From the NCBI GenBank assembly GCA_037367405.1, contig JAZKJV010002617.1:558001-622000 (forward strand): a DNA stretch of 64,000 bases. The letters run 5' to 3'. Each line of letters opens with the position of its first letter. Within the stretch, counting starts at the first letter, position 1. This stretch comes from Ottelia alismoides. Lineage: Eukaryota > Streptophyta > Magnoliopsida > Alismatales > Hydrocharitaceae. Shown here piece after piece: positions 34,191 to 45,337 of the stretch. The notes beneath the pieces are model-generated. The model saw only the letters and a list, made by a program, of their open reading frames with translations, was not told where the DNA came from and ran no database searches. A program made the position numbers and the translations under genes.

Positions 34191-34192
34191 AT

Positions 34193-34203
34193 CTCTGATA
34201 CCA
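34193..34203 (-). other. Primer binding site of Copia-D (tRNA-iMet)
   Basis: TGGTATCAGAG on the minus strand, 3 nt from the LTR. Confidence 0.88.
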
Positions 34204-34206
34204 GTT

Positions 34207-34682
34207 TGTTGAGAATCACGGAAGCAACACACACAAACACAATCAAACAAGCAAGACACAAATATAAGAATTTACAAGATTCACCCGTAAATGGGCTACG
34301 TCCTTGGGCGACAGCGATCGACTTCATTATATGAAGAAAAAGTTAATACAGATGATATTGAGAAGGCAAAGATATGGGACGAGAATTGGGATCAGAATGA
34401 CGCGTAAAATATCTAGTTTCCCTAAGGTTTTATACTACAACAGAAATAATACCACTTGTATTCATCAATCCATCCCAATAGCTCTCAGCCAATCAAAAGG
34501 CAGGACATATATCAGACATGTCGATAATCCTGGCCCAACAGCTCTTGACCAATCAGAAGCAAGGACACATATCAGACATGTCAGCAATCCTTACCCAATA
34601 GCTCTCAGCTAATCAGAAGGCAGGATACAGATCAACCACATCAACATCCCAACAAGTGTTTAGGATTCAAGTCACATTAACA
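34207..34682 (-). repeat. 5' LTR of Copia-D
   Basis: 476 bp from TGTTGAGAATC to CATTAACA. It contains four CAGCTCTYRRCCAATCAGAAG-like direct repeats at about 34470-34625, one source of length difference from the partner LTR. Confidence 0.82.
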
Positions 34683-35860
34683 CAACGAAACCAGAAGTAG
34701 ACTTCCAATCCTTACGGCATCCTGCATAGTCTACATCTGCACAAGCTGTAACAGTAAGGGATATGCCTTTGTTAAATAAAAGATTAGTGCTAGGTGAGGT
34801 CTTAAGGTATCTATGAATCATATGGACTGCATTCATATGCCCCTGTCTAGGCTGCTCCATGAAATGCTCACTGTAAAGGATATGTCTGGCCTGGTGAGTG
34901 TATATATAGAAGCTTCCCAACGAGCTCCATGTATATCCTCTTATCTACTTCCTCGGTGTCATCACATAGCTTCATGCTCAGGTCCATAGGAGTTGTAGCT
35001 AGCTTGCAATCTACCATCCATGTCTCTAAAAGAAGGTCTGTAACAAACTTTCTCTATGTCATCACAAGACCTCATTGTTTCATGGCAAACTCCAGTCCAA
35101 GAAAGTAGTGTAGATTGTCAAGGTTCTTGGTAACAAACTGTTGTCCAAGAAAGCTTTAGCTGCTTGAATGCCATGTACATTGTTCCATGTAGTGATGATG
35201 TCATCAACATACACCAGTATAGAAATAGTACCCTTTTGGGACCTCTAAACAAACAAGGAGTGATCTGCAGTTGATCTCACGAACCCCTTATGTTCTATCG
35301 CATCCGAGAGCTTCTGAACTAAAGGCCATAAATTGCCTTATGAGGTCTGCACACCTTCTGACACTCCCCCTCAGCAACAAACCCAGGTGGTTGCTGCATG
35401 TAGACTTCCTCCTGGAGATCACCATAGAGGAATGCATTCGTCACATCGAGCTGATACAGAGTTCAATCTCTGTAACTACAACGTAGAGAAGAACTCAGAG
35501 TGTGGAGTTCTAGGCTACTTGAGAGAAGGTATATTGATAGTCCACCTCATAGGTCTAGGTGAACCCTCGAGCCATAAGCCATGCCTTTTAGTGACACATG
35601 TTGCCATCTACTTCATGTTTAATAATAAACACCCACTTACGTCCTACAACAGACACATCTGCAAGAGCTGTAACAATACTCCACGTGCCATGAGACTCTA
35701 AAGAAACCATCTCTGCCTCCATGACTAAATGCCACTTGCTCACCTTGAGAGCATCTTGATATGTACAAGGGATTTCAATAGCAGATAATCCCACAATAAA
35801 TTGCATGGAATCTATTGAAAGTTGCTCTAGAGATACATGACCTATGAGAGGCAATCGTGC
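34683..35860 (-). pseudogene. Copia-C reverse transcriptase and RNase H N-terminal part
   Basis: 35854-35588 carries the RT N-terminus (YQDALKVSKWHLVMEAEM, then HGTWSIV, then GRKWVFIIKHEVDG). The catalytic YVDD box reads in broken frame near 35190-35215. 34920-34683 carries RHILYSEHFM, then MIHRYLKTSPSTNLLF, then ADVDYAGCRKDWKSTSGF. Many stops lie between. The upstream part (integrase, gag) is cut off at 35860 by an Athila-type LTR remnant. Confidence 0.8.
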
Positions 35861-35939
35861 ACAGGAACATTTGCCTTTAGCTAGGTATTTACGGCTAAAA
35901 TGAAAGAATAAATTTGATGAATGAGAGATTCATCAGTAG
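35861..35939 (-). repeat. Remnant of an Athila-type LTR end
   Basis: About 70 bp with the family's LTR terminus: AGCTAGG, then GGCTAAAATGAAAGAATAAA, then ATTCATCA at 35939. It matches the plus-strand ends of the LTRs at 20529 and 24531. Only the terminal piece is left. Confidence 0.7.
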
Positions 35940-36770
35940 TCCATCCCATTTATTCTCCATAGGTTCACGTAAGACTACCCATTACAGGGTGCTCTAAAAG
36001 CTTACGTCTAGTTATTTACAATTTACTCCCTAGCAAACTATTTGTAAATTAAAACAAAACTTTTATATCCATTTTATTCCATCTAATTTGTGTATTTCAT
36101 AGTTTACATATTTTTCATGAATTTTGGGCCAAAATTTTAGGGTAAGCTTGTATTAAATAGATTTATTATCTTATTTTTTACTCGTTTATGATGTTACATT
36201 TATTTTCATAAAATTAATTTTTACAATCTAATTCATTTAAATGTGGAATTCAATTTTGCTTTTATCCTTCTTTAGTTATGGTGAACGAAAATTCAAGCAT
36301 CTTCCTGACAAGATGAAGAGCAAAATCTTCTTTGACTTTTTGTTTAAAATTTGCTTGATTTCAAAATTAAAAATAGCTTAAAATTTCTAGCAAGATATCA
36401 TAATAACTACAGACCAAAAAAATCTCTAAAAAAGAAATTTACTAAATATTTTACTATTCTCCATGGTTTTTTTTATTTTCATAAATATTTCCAAAAAGCA
36501 GAATGAGCATAATAACAAAGGAGACTTAGAAAATCTCTATATAAATTATAATATTTTGTAAAATTCTTGTAAATCATGTATTAATCCCATCACTTAGGAT
36601 TACAATCCCTCTAATAATATATTCATGAACTTTTGCTTTCGAGGAAAAAAAAATCAAAAACACAAAAACATAAAACTTCTTTTAAAAATATTAAAAATTC
36701 AAAAGGAATTTAAAAATACCACCTTTTCCACTCCTCCCCTCACGTGTGTGTGCATGCAGGTGCGTGCAGG
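35940..36770. other. No gene seen; AT-rich
   Basis: The first 120 bp may be internal Athila-type sequence beside the LTR remnant (CCCTAGCAAAC also occurs beside the LTR at 50158). The rest is AT-rich with no supported coding sequence. Confidence 0.4.
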
Positions 36771-36935
36771 CAAGCGGGCATGTGTGCGTGTGTGTGTGCG
36801 AACCCAGGTGCATGTATGTTTACATGCACCCGAGCTTATAACTTCTATTTTTAAAAAAAATTAGCACCATGTATATTCATCCATATAACCCTCCTGTATG
36901 CCATTCAAATTTCATTAGAACAGAGACTCCTATGT
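36771..36935. repeat. Half copy of a foldback element with a GT-rich microsatellite
   Basis: 36740-36800 is GT-rich. 36797-36935 matches the left arm of the foldback at 37441-37827 (CAGGTGCATGTA, ACATGCACC, CATGTATATTCATCCATATA, GAGACTCCTATG). The second arm is missing and a different element starts at 36936. Confidence 0.6.
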
Positions 36936-37400
36936 AGGGATGCAAACGGTTGAATACGGATATGGATATAGGTATTACCATATCCTTATCCATTTTTTAA
37001 TACGAATAAGGATGCGGATACAGATATTAACGGATATTAAAAGTATCTTGCTATATCCTTAAAAAATGGATACTGATGTAAAACAAATACTGATCGCACA
37101 AGAGTAATGATAGAAATACTCTATAAAATCGACTTAAATATATAAGAATTAGATGGAAAACACATGATATTAATTTATTAAATGTGTTTGCACAATAAAA
37201 ATTATATAAATATGGTCAAAGTAGGTAGAGAATAATATTAAACATGGTTAGAAATAAATCTATGACTATATTTATATACGAAAAAGGATATACATATACA
37301 GATGTTTGCGACTATCACAACGATATGCATATCCGTATCCATTTTAAAATGGATACGGATATGAATGTCAAAATTTGTATAAAACGGATACGGTGACGGA
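36936..37400. mobile_element. hAT-like remnant with subterminal repeats
   Basis: Begins TAGGGATGCAAACGG, which resembles plant hAT ends, and is packed with direct and inverted GATACGGATAT words. A perfect 36-bp palindrome lies at 37328-37363. The right end and a target duplication could not be identified, so the class is tentative. Confidence 0.4.
37328..37363. repeat. Perfect 36-bp palindrome
   Basis: The left arm CATATCCGTATCCATTTT is the exact reverse complement of the right arm, with no spacer. Confidence 0.9.
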
Positions 37401-37440
37401 TCGGACACACACACAGAGACATTATACACACACACACACA

Positions 37441-37827
37441 GGGTTGGGATGCATGCTCCCACGTGCATGTAATTTTACATGCATCGGGGCCTATATCTTC
37501 CATGTTTTTATTACTTTTTTGGAAAATATCACTATGTATATTCATCCATATATTCCTCCATTATACCATTTAAAATTTGTTAGAAATAGAGACTCCTATG
37601 CCCTTCGTATAGAACTTGTCGATTATAACAATTCTAAGACCGTTAAAATGACATGTTCTAAATGGAAGGTATAGGAGTCTTTGTTTCTGATGAAATTTAA
37701 TTGCCATATATAAGGGATATAGGGATGAATATACATGGTGATATTTTCCAAAAAAGTAAAAAATGTGGAAGATATAGATCCCGATGCATGTAAAATTACA
37801 TGCACCTGGGTGCATACTCCCCACCCC
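37441..37827. mobile_element. Foldback (MITE-like) element
   Basis: Two arms of about 160 bp, 37441-37603 and 37666-37827, are imperfect reverse complements around a short centre. The ends pair GGGTTGGGATGCATGC with GGGGTGGGGAGTATGC. The inner arms pair TGCATGTAATTTTACATGCA on both sides. No coding sequence. A CA microsatellite abuts the left end and no target duplication was found. Confidence 0.75.
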
Positions 37828-39400
37828 TCTATATATCATCCTTTTTTTAATTATTCCATTTGTGTATAAACTAGACATTTCCAGAATTCTCAATTTATTA
37901 CAATATTCAATAAAATAATAAAAATATTGCAAAAATAGTTTATCTCTATCCTTACATGCAATATACCCCCTTCATAAAAGTCATGAACATGTAGAAATTG
38001 GCATATTGAAAAAACTTTTTTAACCATAAATCTTAAAAACTTTCTAAATTACCTTATCTATAATGTACTCTTTGGTATTATCATCTAAAGCCCGTAAACT
38101 TGCTAACCGTCATACCTAGGAATGCAAACAAACAGTTCCAGATATAGGTGTTACATATCCTTTTACATTATAAAATATGGAAATAGATATAAAAACAGAT
38201 ACATTAATGCAAAAGAATACTCAAATACTGATACAAATATAAAAGCAAATAATCATGATTCCGATACTGATATTTTATAAATAGAAATGGATTATTCTAC
38301 AAATAGTAAATGACTTCTAACGTTTGCATTCAGTATGATTGCTTTGTAAAGTTGAATTTAATAGATAATTAAATCAAAATTAATAAATTATAAATACAAT
38401 AAAATAAAAAATATAGTTTTATCCTAAATTAATAACATGTACAATCAAGAGCGGATCCAGTATATAGTATATAGGTGCCATGGCCCCTCCTTAATTCATA
38501 TATCTCACTTGTATAATTGTATTAGAGTTTTGATATGGTGCCTCCTAAAATGTTAAACACTTTATTATATTATGGAGTATGGTTCGAATCCTCTCACCAA
38601 TAATTTTTTTAATTTAAAAATTAGTTCCTCTATAATTTGATATTAAATGGGACTAAAGTTCAGTTATTCTCCCATTTTTTTAGAACTCCTTACCAACAAA
38701 ATAAACTTTATTGTTTCATTTTAAACATGGTATTTTTTGTGTAAAAAATTTACTTGATAGTTAAGAGAATTTAGAAACGTTTAAATAATTAGATTTAACA
38801 AAAATGTAAAAATCAACATCGAAAATAATAATTTACTTGAAAATCTAACCATGCTAATAAATTTTAAATCATAAATTTACCAAAATAAAAAATAGCATTT
38901 GAAAGTATTCAATTTATTTAGAAATGTCATTTACAAATATAATATTTTTTCCATTTTGAGCATACATGTAAGCCGTCTACTTGACTCCTCGTTGATAAAA
39001 TTCCTGATTCTGCTCTATGTATAATAAATGAGTAAATAGTATAGAGATCTATATTTTCTTACCACATTTGAAAATGAATGCAATATATTTCCACTAATTG
39101 TATAACATATTTCGAGATATGCACAAAAGTTGATTTATATATACAGTATACACATGGATTCAACAATGCAGATATTTGTATTCGTATCCGTCAAAAACAT
39201 ATGTAACCATATATGTATCCTTAAAAAAATTAAACAAATATTCATATCCGTAAAAAATAAAAAGGAATATCCATATCAATATTTTCGTATCCGCTAAAAT
39301 AAAAAAATTCATATCCATACGCACTTAAAAACGGATACGACGACGTACGAATATAGACATTTCCTATCCAGTTTCATCCGAGCTACACCACCACCCTTCT
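37828..39400. other. AT-rich region with hAT-like fragments
   Basis: 38110-38290 and 39170-39390 contain diverged ATACGGATAT-type words like those at 36936-37400. 38449-39015 may be a small element with degenerate ends (AGAGCGGATCCAGTA and its decayed complement near 39000). No gene seen. Confidence 0.35.
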
Positions 39401-40700
39401 AAGAGTTAACCAAAGAATTCCCCAGTGTTCGTAAGTTTGTAGAGCTTAGGTAATAACTACGATGATAACAATGTCAACAAGTTAATTTACAAAATTTCAA
39501 GGTGTAAAAATACCTTTTTTTTAAAAAAAATCCAAATATATTTGATCTCATCTCTGTCGTTTTCCGAAAAAATGGGATATCCGCGTCGTCGCTTCCCAAG
39601 CCTCGAAAGATCGCTGTGAAGGCCCATTGGTGTAGAGTACACTTGGAGTAGAAAACGCATACCTCCATTGGCAGAGGTAAACCCACAACAGTTCCTGCAC
39701 CATGTTCACCACGGGCATGATGGATCTCTCTCTTCCCCGAGTCTCCGCCAAATCCTCATGCCTGTCAGCTCCCGAGCCTGTTTTCTTCTTGCAAGAGTTT
39801 TGTGCGGTGTCAGGTCTCCTTCCTCGAGCATATGACATTAGACTTTTTGCAGACACGTCCTCGATCCTTTGCTGAAAGGAAAAAATCCCATGCTTCTTCG
39901 ATGGGGAGAGCAGCTCAGTAGATGCACGTCGGGCATGTTTTCTAGCACGGACATATCATTCATTTTGTGAGTAACTCCTTCTCTTCTCAGCTACTTATCT
40001 CTTTTTCTTTGATAATTTTATGCTTCATGCGACCAGTGTAATGCACCACCACCAGATTTAAAGGGGTACAACCATGATCGATTAGAATCTCCAATCCCCC
40101 AACTTTACGCAGTGGTGCAAGATATATCACTGATGCAAAGAGCCGAAAAATTCTACCATCCTCTTGTGGTTAAGGGGATCAAATTAAAAGGCCATCTGAA
40201 ACCCTACGCAACATCACGAAACCATCCCCTCTATAGAACGCCATTCTACTCCATGGCACCCTTCCAATCTAACCGAAGCCGCTTAGCCTCGTACCTTCGG
40301 CTTGGGCATCCATGTCTCCAGAGCCACACCTACTCAAGGGCCGACACATCCCAGTTTTGGGTCGAGCAGCTCCATTTACTCAACTTCAGATTCGATATAC
40401 TCACATGGGCTGCATATTATTTGCACATATATACGTATATTCGTAATATTGTCTGCACGTGGGAAGGCAACGTAAAGGGCAAAGCTATATTTCTAATCAT
40501 GTAATGATATAATATAATTAACAGTTCCGACCGTCGGATACCTAGCTCCGTTGATGGAAAAGATGGCTTAATATCCCGATACACATATATACCGATATTA
40601 TTCCCATTAATATCTCTTGCGATCCTGATCTACTTTCTTTTTTTTAATTTATAATTAATACTATTTGACCTTTACAATTTATAAGAATGTATGGGTGTAA
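39401..40700. other. Unassigned region; two unrecognised frames
   Basis: A minus-strand frame at 39856-39548 (102 codons) and a plus-strand frame at 40112-40504 (130 codons) have ordinary, not low-complexity, composition. I recognise no domain in either. The first follows a sequence resembling a 3' splice site (TTTCAG near 39870, minus strand). They could be gene fragments or chance openings. Confidence 0.3.
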
Positions 40701-40709
40701 ATAAAAAAA
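40701..40709. repeat. 9-bp target duplication of the Mutator-like element (left)
   Basis: ATAAAAAAA, matched at 8 of 9 positions by ATAAAAAAG at 42177-42185. A 9-bp duplication is the hallmark of Mutator-type insertion. The A-rich content makes this weaker than a complex match. Confidence 0.65.
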
Positions 40710-42176
40710 GGGATTTTATCACTTGTGCCCCTCCGAGATATCGCAATATCAGTTATGCCCCTATCTTTTTGCTAATATCAGTTGTGCCCCTCAAAACTTG
40801 CTCCGTCATCACTTGTGCCCTTCCGTCAGATTGACCTTCAATGAGTTGACTTAACCATGGTTTTTTCAAACCTTGGTGCAGTTAAGAGGGGTATTATTGT
40901 CCACACATCTTCTTCATCTTCTTCCTCCTCCATTTGTTCTTCTTCCTCTCTTCATAATTTCTCTCTCTTATTTGCACCTTCATGCATCCATCGAATCTTT
41001 AAAATTTTTGCATTTTCACGGTATCACTCATTACGGATCAAATGGTGAATTTTATTGAATTTTTTGGTGACTTTTCATGAATCAATTAATCGAAAATTTA
41101 TCTAAATGCTGAAAGCCCTGGGGCTGACTTGGGTTGGCGGGAAGGAGGCCGGCGAGTCTAGGGGCGACCTGGGGGTGGGGGGAGGCCGACAGGGGGTGAC
41201 CTGGGGCGGCGGGGCTAGGGGGCGCAGGGAGGAGGCAGGGGCGGCGGCGGCGCTGATGGGTGAGGAGAGCGGTGCTCTGAAGGCAGGGGAGCGGCAGGCA
41301 TGGGGGAGGGAAGGCGCGGAGCAGGGGCGGCGCGGGGAGGGCGGGGAGAGGCAGACGCGGGGCAGGCTTGCCGCGGGGGAGGGCAGGCGCGGGGGAGGGG
41401 CAGGCGCGGCACGGGGGAGGGCAGGCGCGGAGCTGGGAGGATGCCATGGTGGACAACCTCCACCGAAACCCTGGCGGGCGCGGCGGCGGGAGGGGGAGGG
41501 CGCGGAGGAGGCGGAAAGACCTCACCTTGAAGCTCCCGGCGGCGATCGAAGCCTCCGATATGTGCGTGCGAACGACTGCCACGAGCAACTGGATTGAATT
41601 CAATGGGGATTTATGTTGCAATCTGTTCGCGTTTTTGCCCTAGTTTTGTTTTGGGAGGTACATGCTTTCGAAATTGGTATGAGATCTGATTGGGAGATTT
41701 CTTGGGAGGTAAACGTTTCCTAATTGCAGTGAAATTACGGGTCGTGTGATGGAGATGAAGGAAAACGGGAAGGGGTTTCGTTCATGTCGATGTCGTGATG
41801 TGACGGGAAGATGAATGGGGGGAGGGCAGGCGCGGCTCGGGGCGGAGCTGGGAGGAGGTGAGAGCTAGGGAGGAGTTTCGAGCGGAGAGGGAGGAGGAGG
41901 AGGAGGTTGGAGGAGAAGGAAGAGGATGGGGGAAGAGGAGGAAGAAGAAGAGGATGAGGAAGAGGGTATAAAATGACCCTATAACCCTTTTTTTAAACTT
42001 AATACCGCTTATGTCCTCAAAGTTAACGTCCGTTTGCACTGTAGATGGACGGTCACTAACCCGAGGGGCACAAGTGATAAAATAGCAAGTTTTGAGGGGC
42101 ACAACTGATATTACCAAAAAGATAGGGGCATAACTGATATTGCGATATCTCGGAGGGGCACAAGTGATAAAATCCC
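40710..42176. mobile_element. Mutator-like element with long TIRs and GC-rich cargo
   Basis: Terminal inverted repeats of about 113 bp (40710-40822 and 42064-42176), with one mismatch in the first 92 positions. Each TIR is built of units with the core TATCACTTGTGCCCC or TATCAGTTGTGCCCC. No transposase is present. The centre, 41110-41560, is sharply GC-rich and contains SSR-like GGGGGAGGGCAGGCGCGG words and a possible splice donor on the minus strand (TTCAAG|GTGAGG near 41522). This layout is that of a Pack-MULE carrying captured gene sequence. The source gene is not identified. Confidence 0.8.
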
Positions 42177-42185
42177 ATAAAAAAG

Positions 42186-43394
42186 TCAAGAGGGCAGAAG
42201 TGTAATAAAGAATGCAGTTAGTTAGTGCGACAACCGCTCCTCTCCCACTGTTATTATATTATATTATTATAAAGACCTCAGGCGCGGATGGGATATATAC
42301 CTCTGCGCATCTCGTCTTGTTGTTGCCGCCGCTCAAGGTAACCTACACCTCATTGCTGCCGATCATCTTAGGTAATTTTTTCTCTCTTTCGTTCTCTCCC
42401 TCAACGTATGATTCTCCTCCACCTTAAATTTTGATCTTATACGCTAGATGGGTTGTTCTACTCCATCTCACGTTGGCATTTTGATCTTCATATTTTGATC
42501 GAATACACGTTTCATGCTAAAATGGATTGTTCTACTCAAAATGAAACATTGTACTCGAAATGACTGGAACGAGGACTGGTGGGCGTAGTGGAAAGGTTCA
42601 CAACCGGGGAACATCCTGCGACTCGAGCTATAGAGAAATCGAGAAAATAAAGGAGGGGATGGAGATGGTGGAAGGGAGTGGGAGGGGAATAGCTGGCTAG
42701 GGTCCAGATGTGGGCGAGACCGGTGGGGTCATCGTGATTGACATGAGCGGGTGGAATCGGGTTGATGGTAGAGGCGAAGACATTAACATGAGCAGTAGCA
42801 TGTCCTCCCGTATCAATCCTTTGACGCACAGGAGGAAGCAGTAACAACTGAGAATCTCGGGGCTTGAGATGCTCTCCAACGGCTATTAGCTCGCAGCTGG
42901 AGGTGGTCACCTCTTTTGTACCTTCTCCGATTTAAGGTGGCAGAGCTTCAATATGCAACCGAGAGTGTCGATCGACTGTTGATGTTGCTCGAAGACCAAG
43001 ATGGTGCTGGCGGTGTGGAATGGAAGACCTTATTCCATCTGTCGCACAGAGGCAAAGGAGCGTGAAGGGGTTGCTGCTCCACTCGATAGTTGTAGCCTCG
43101 GTGCATGGTAGCGATGAGCGTATGGCAACATATGAAGAATTTTGTCACGTTTGAATCTCCTTCTTATTGACAAGATATTTGTAAGGATGGAATCTTCTCC
43201 AGTTATGTTACCCGAGTGATAATCTATTTTTATCACATAAGACTACTACTATAAGTAGTTGTAATGATACTAACCAAATTATATTTAAAAATTATTATAT
43301 CTAAATTTCAGATATATTTAGACAAAGTAAATTAACTCAAAGTAAATGTTAAGAAAAAATTAATGTCTTTCAAATGAAAACGATTAATGTGTGT
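42186..43394. other. Unassigned region with moderate GC
   Basis: Just outside the Mutator-like element lies a TATATA-type box and a pyrimidine-rich start near 42290, then CTCAAG|GTAACC near 42337, which together resemble a promoter and first exon. Minus-strand frames at 42910-42536 and 43236-42948 have ordinary composition but no domain I know. A decayed gene or element cannot be excluded. Confidence 0.3.
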
Positions 43395-43572
43395 GTGCAC
43401 GTGTGTGCGTAACATATCTATATATATGGGTTTAATGGAGCGACCCCCTAGTTGGTCCACTGCCACATTTTTATATTTTTTATTTTCTTTGGAAATTTCT
43501 TCCGTGAATATTCATAACTATATCCTTGTATTATGATATTTAAATTTCGTGCGAAATAAAGACTGCTATGGC
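43395..43572. repeat. Half copy of the foldback element, cut by Ath-4
   Basis: 43440-43572 resembles the foldback arm at 37441-37603 (GTGAATATTCATAACTATAT, AAATTTCGTG, GACTGCTATG). It ends exactly where the Ath-4 LTR starts, so the LTR element inserted into it. GT-rich sequence precedes it, as at 36771. Confidence 0.55.
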
Positions 43573-44774
43573 TGATGAATCCCAATTCATCACTCTTTAT
43601 TCCTTTATTTTAGCTAGAAACATTAATCAAATACCCTGTAAATATGTGTAAATATCATAATTTGCCAAAACACATGCATCATGTAAATATGCATAATTAG
43701 CATGTTTTTGTGCCAAAATAAAGGAATAAAGAAGCACAAGAAAAAGAGGTAAATATTTAGAATAAATATTGAGTGACCTAATCCCAAGGGAGGGCTCAAC
43801 ATGGGCCTGACCGCAAAAGAACCCAAGTAGAGAGAGATAAGGTCATTCATACTTGTACATACCCCCATGTAAATAAATAAAATTAATTTTCCTCAAAATA
43901 AAAATTAAAAAGTGTTTCTTACATTGTGTACATATTTATAAAAATAAAACTTAAATAAAAATGAGAAAAACAAAATAAAAATAAAACCTCTCTCAGCAGT
44001 GTGTATAGACCTTGTATACAAAATAACATACATATTTATTTTCTCCTTGTAAATAATTAATAAAAATCTCATAAAAATATCTCTATATTCCATATTTCAT
44101 GGTGTAAATAAATAAAATAAAAATTAGAAATAAAAAAATAAAATAAAAAGGAAATAAAAATCACTTTCCCACATTGTATATATACCATGTACACATGTAT
44201 ATACCGCTATTTATTTAACCCATGTAAATACATCATAAAAATAAAATAAAAATACCTTATTATTCCAAATTTTATTTTTTAAATAAATAAAATATGAAAT
44301 TGGAATGAATGTACATAAATAAACAATTAAAAATAAAAATAAAAAATACATATATGTATATACCTATATAAAATAATAATATATTGTAAATACGTTATAT
44401 ATTTTCAAAAAAATAAATAAAAATCACTAAAAATAATTTGAAAAATAATAAACATTTTTCATGTTTTGACTTTTTCAAAATAAAATTATTTTATAATTTT
44501 AATCGGATTTCCAAATATTTAATAATCGACGAATTCTGATTGGTCCACGGGGGATAATTGACCCCCGGTCAACTCTCCCCCCAGGACCACCCAGCGCGGA
44601 TTTCGCGCCTCGACCCGACTTCTCCTAATTTTCCCCATCTAACCTGACCTCTATTCGCCTAAACCCCAGGTCCTAATTACACTCGATACATCCGAGAACC
44701 TCGCCCGATCACCCTTCTAGGGATCCGAGCTTCACCGAACTCCACCCGACCCCATCTTCTCAGACCCTTCCTTG

Positions 44775-44781
44775 TATATAG
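44775..44781 (+). promoter_or_regulatory. TATA box of the Ath-4 LTR
   Basis: TATATAG, 254 nt before the putative splice donor. The Ath-1 LTR has the same box at the same spacing. Confidence 0.6.
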
Positions 44782-45034
44782 TCTCACCTCCGGCCGCAAT
44801 TCCTCTCCATCTTTGGCTCCGCCTTCCCATCCCAGGACCTCCACTGCCTTCCCTAGAGTGACAGCTAGCCGAGGGTCGTGTCGCAGTGAGGAGGAAGTGC
44901 CTCCAGCCACTGATCCGGCGAGCTCATCGCCGTGCGCCGCCGCGAGGAGCGCCGAGCCTCGGACCCCGACGATACCTTGAGGCGAAGACCCCCAGATTTT
45001 CCTTATCTCATCTATAGTCGACATCTTCCATCAG

Positions 45035-45337
45035 GTATCTTTGATTTACTCTAGGATTCTCTAATTTCTGATTACGCCCAAATCGTGTCGCCGGCTGATT
45101 CACATCGATTCGGTCATCTGTTCGCTCATCTGACTTGCCCTTCACGCTCACGAGACCTCTCCCCACCTTCTGCACCCACTCATTCATCCTGGTTCGCCCC
45201 GGACCCAGGAGTTCAATTATCCTCCGCCGTCGCTCACTGGAGGACTACGTTGCGACTCATCCGACCTCCTATTCCTCCCGCCAATGGGTCGAGGCACTTT
45301 GCCCTCGACCCAGTAGTCTCTTGGTGCTGTTTTGCAG
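45035..45337 (+). other. Possible intron inside the Ath-4 LTR
   Basis: Donor CATCAG|GTATCT and acceptor TGTTTTGCAG|GTCG enclose 303 bp, against 304 bp in Ath-1. Both copies share CATCAG|GTA at the donor. Splicing is inferred. Confidence 0.5.
45286..45311 (+). other. Stem-loop before the LTR intron acceptor (Ath-4)
   Basis: GGGTCGAGG and CCTCGACCC form a perfect 9-bp stem around CACTTTGC, 26 nt upstream of the putative acceptor. Outer pairs differ from those in Ath-3 but still match. Confidence 0.65.

Larger units (their letters stand above)
32155..34682 (-). mobile_element. Copia-D: non-autonomous Copia nested in Copia-C
   Basis: LTRs at 32155-32575 and 34207-34682 flank about 1.6 kb. A tRNA-iMet primer site (34193-34203) and a purine tract (AGATGGAGAT on the minus strand) set the orientation as minus. 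Inside are only gag, a zinc knuckle, a protease and a tandem repeat. Integrase, RT and RNase H are absent. No clear target duplication was found (AAGCT left, CAACG right). It splits the Copia-C RNase H. Confidence 0.82.

Noticed and set aside
36720..36800. GT-rich tract as a regulatory Z-DNA element
   Set aside because: It is a microsatellite next to a foldback remnant. Nothing in the sequence supports a regulatory role.
41082..41621. Frames of 163 and 179 codons on opposite strands in the Mutator-like element
   Set aside because: GC-rich low-complexity sequence opens long frames on both strands at once. Composition is Gly/Arg or Pro/Ala runs without a domain, so captured sequence is reported but no CDS.
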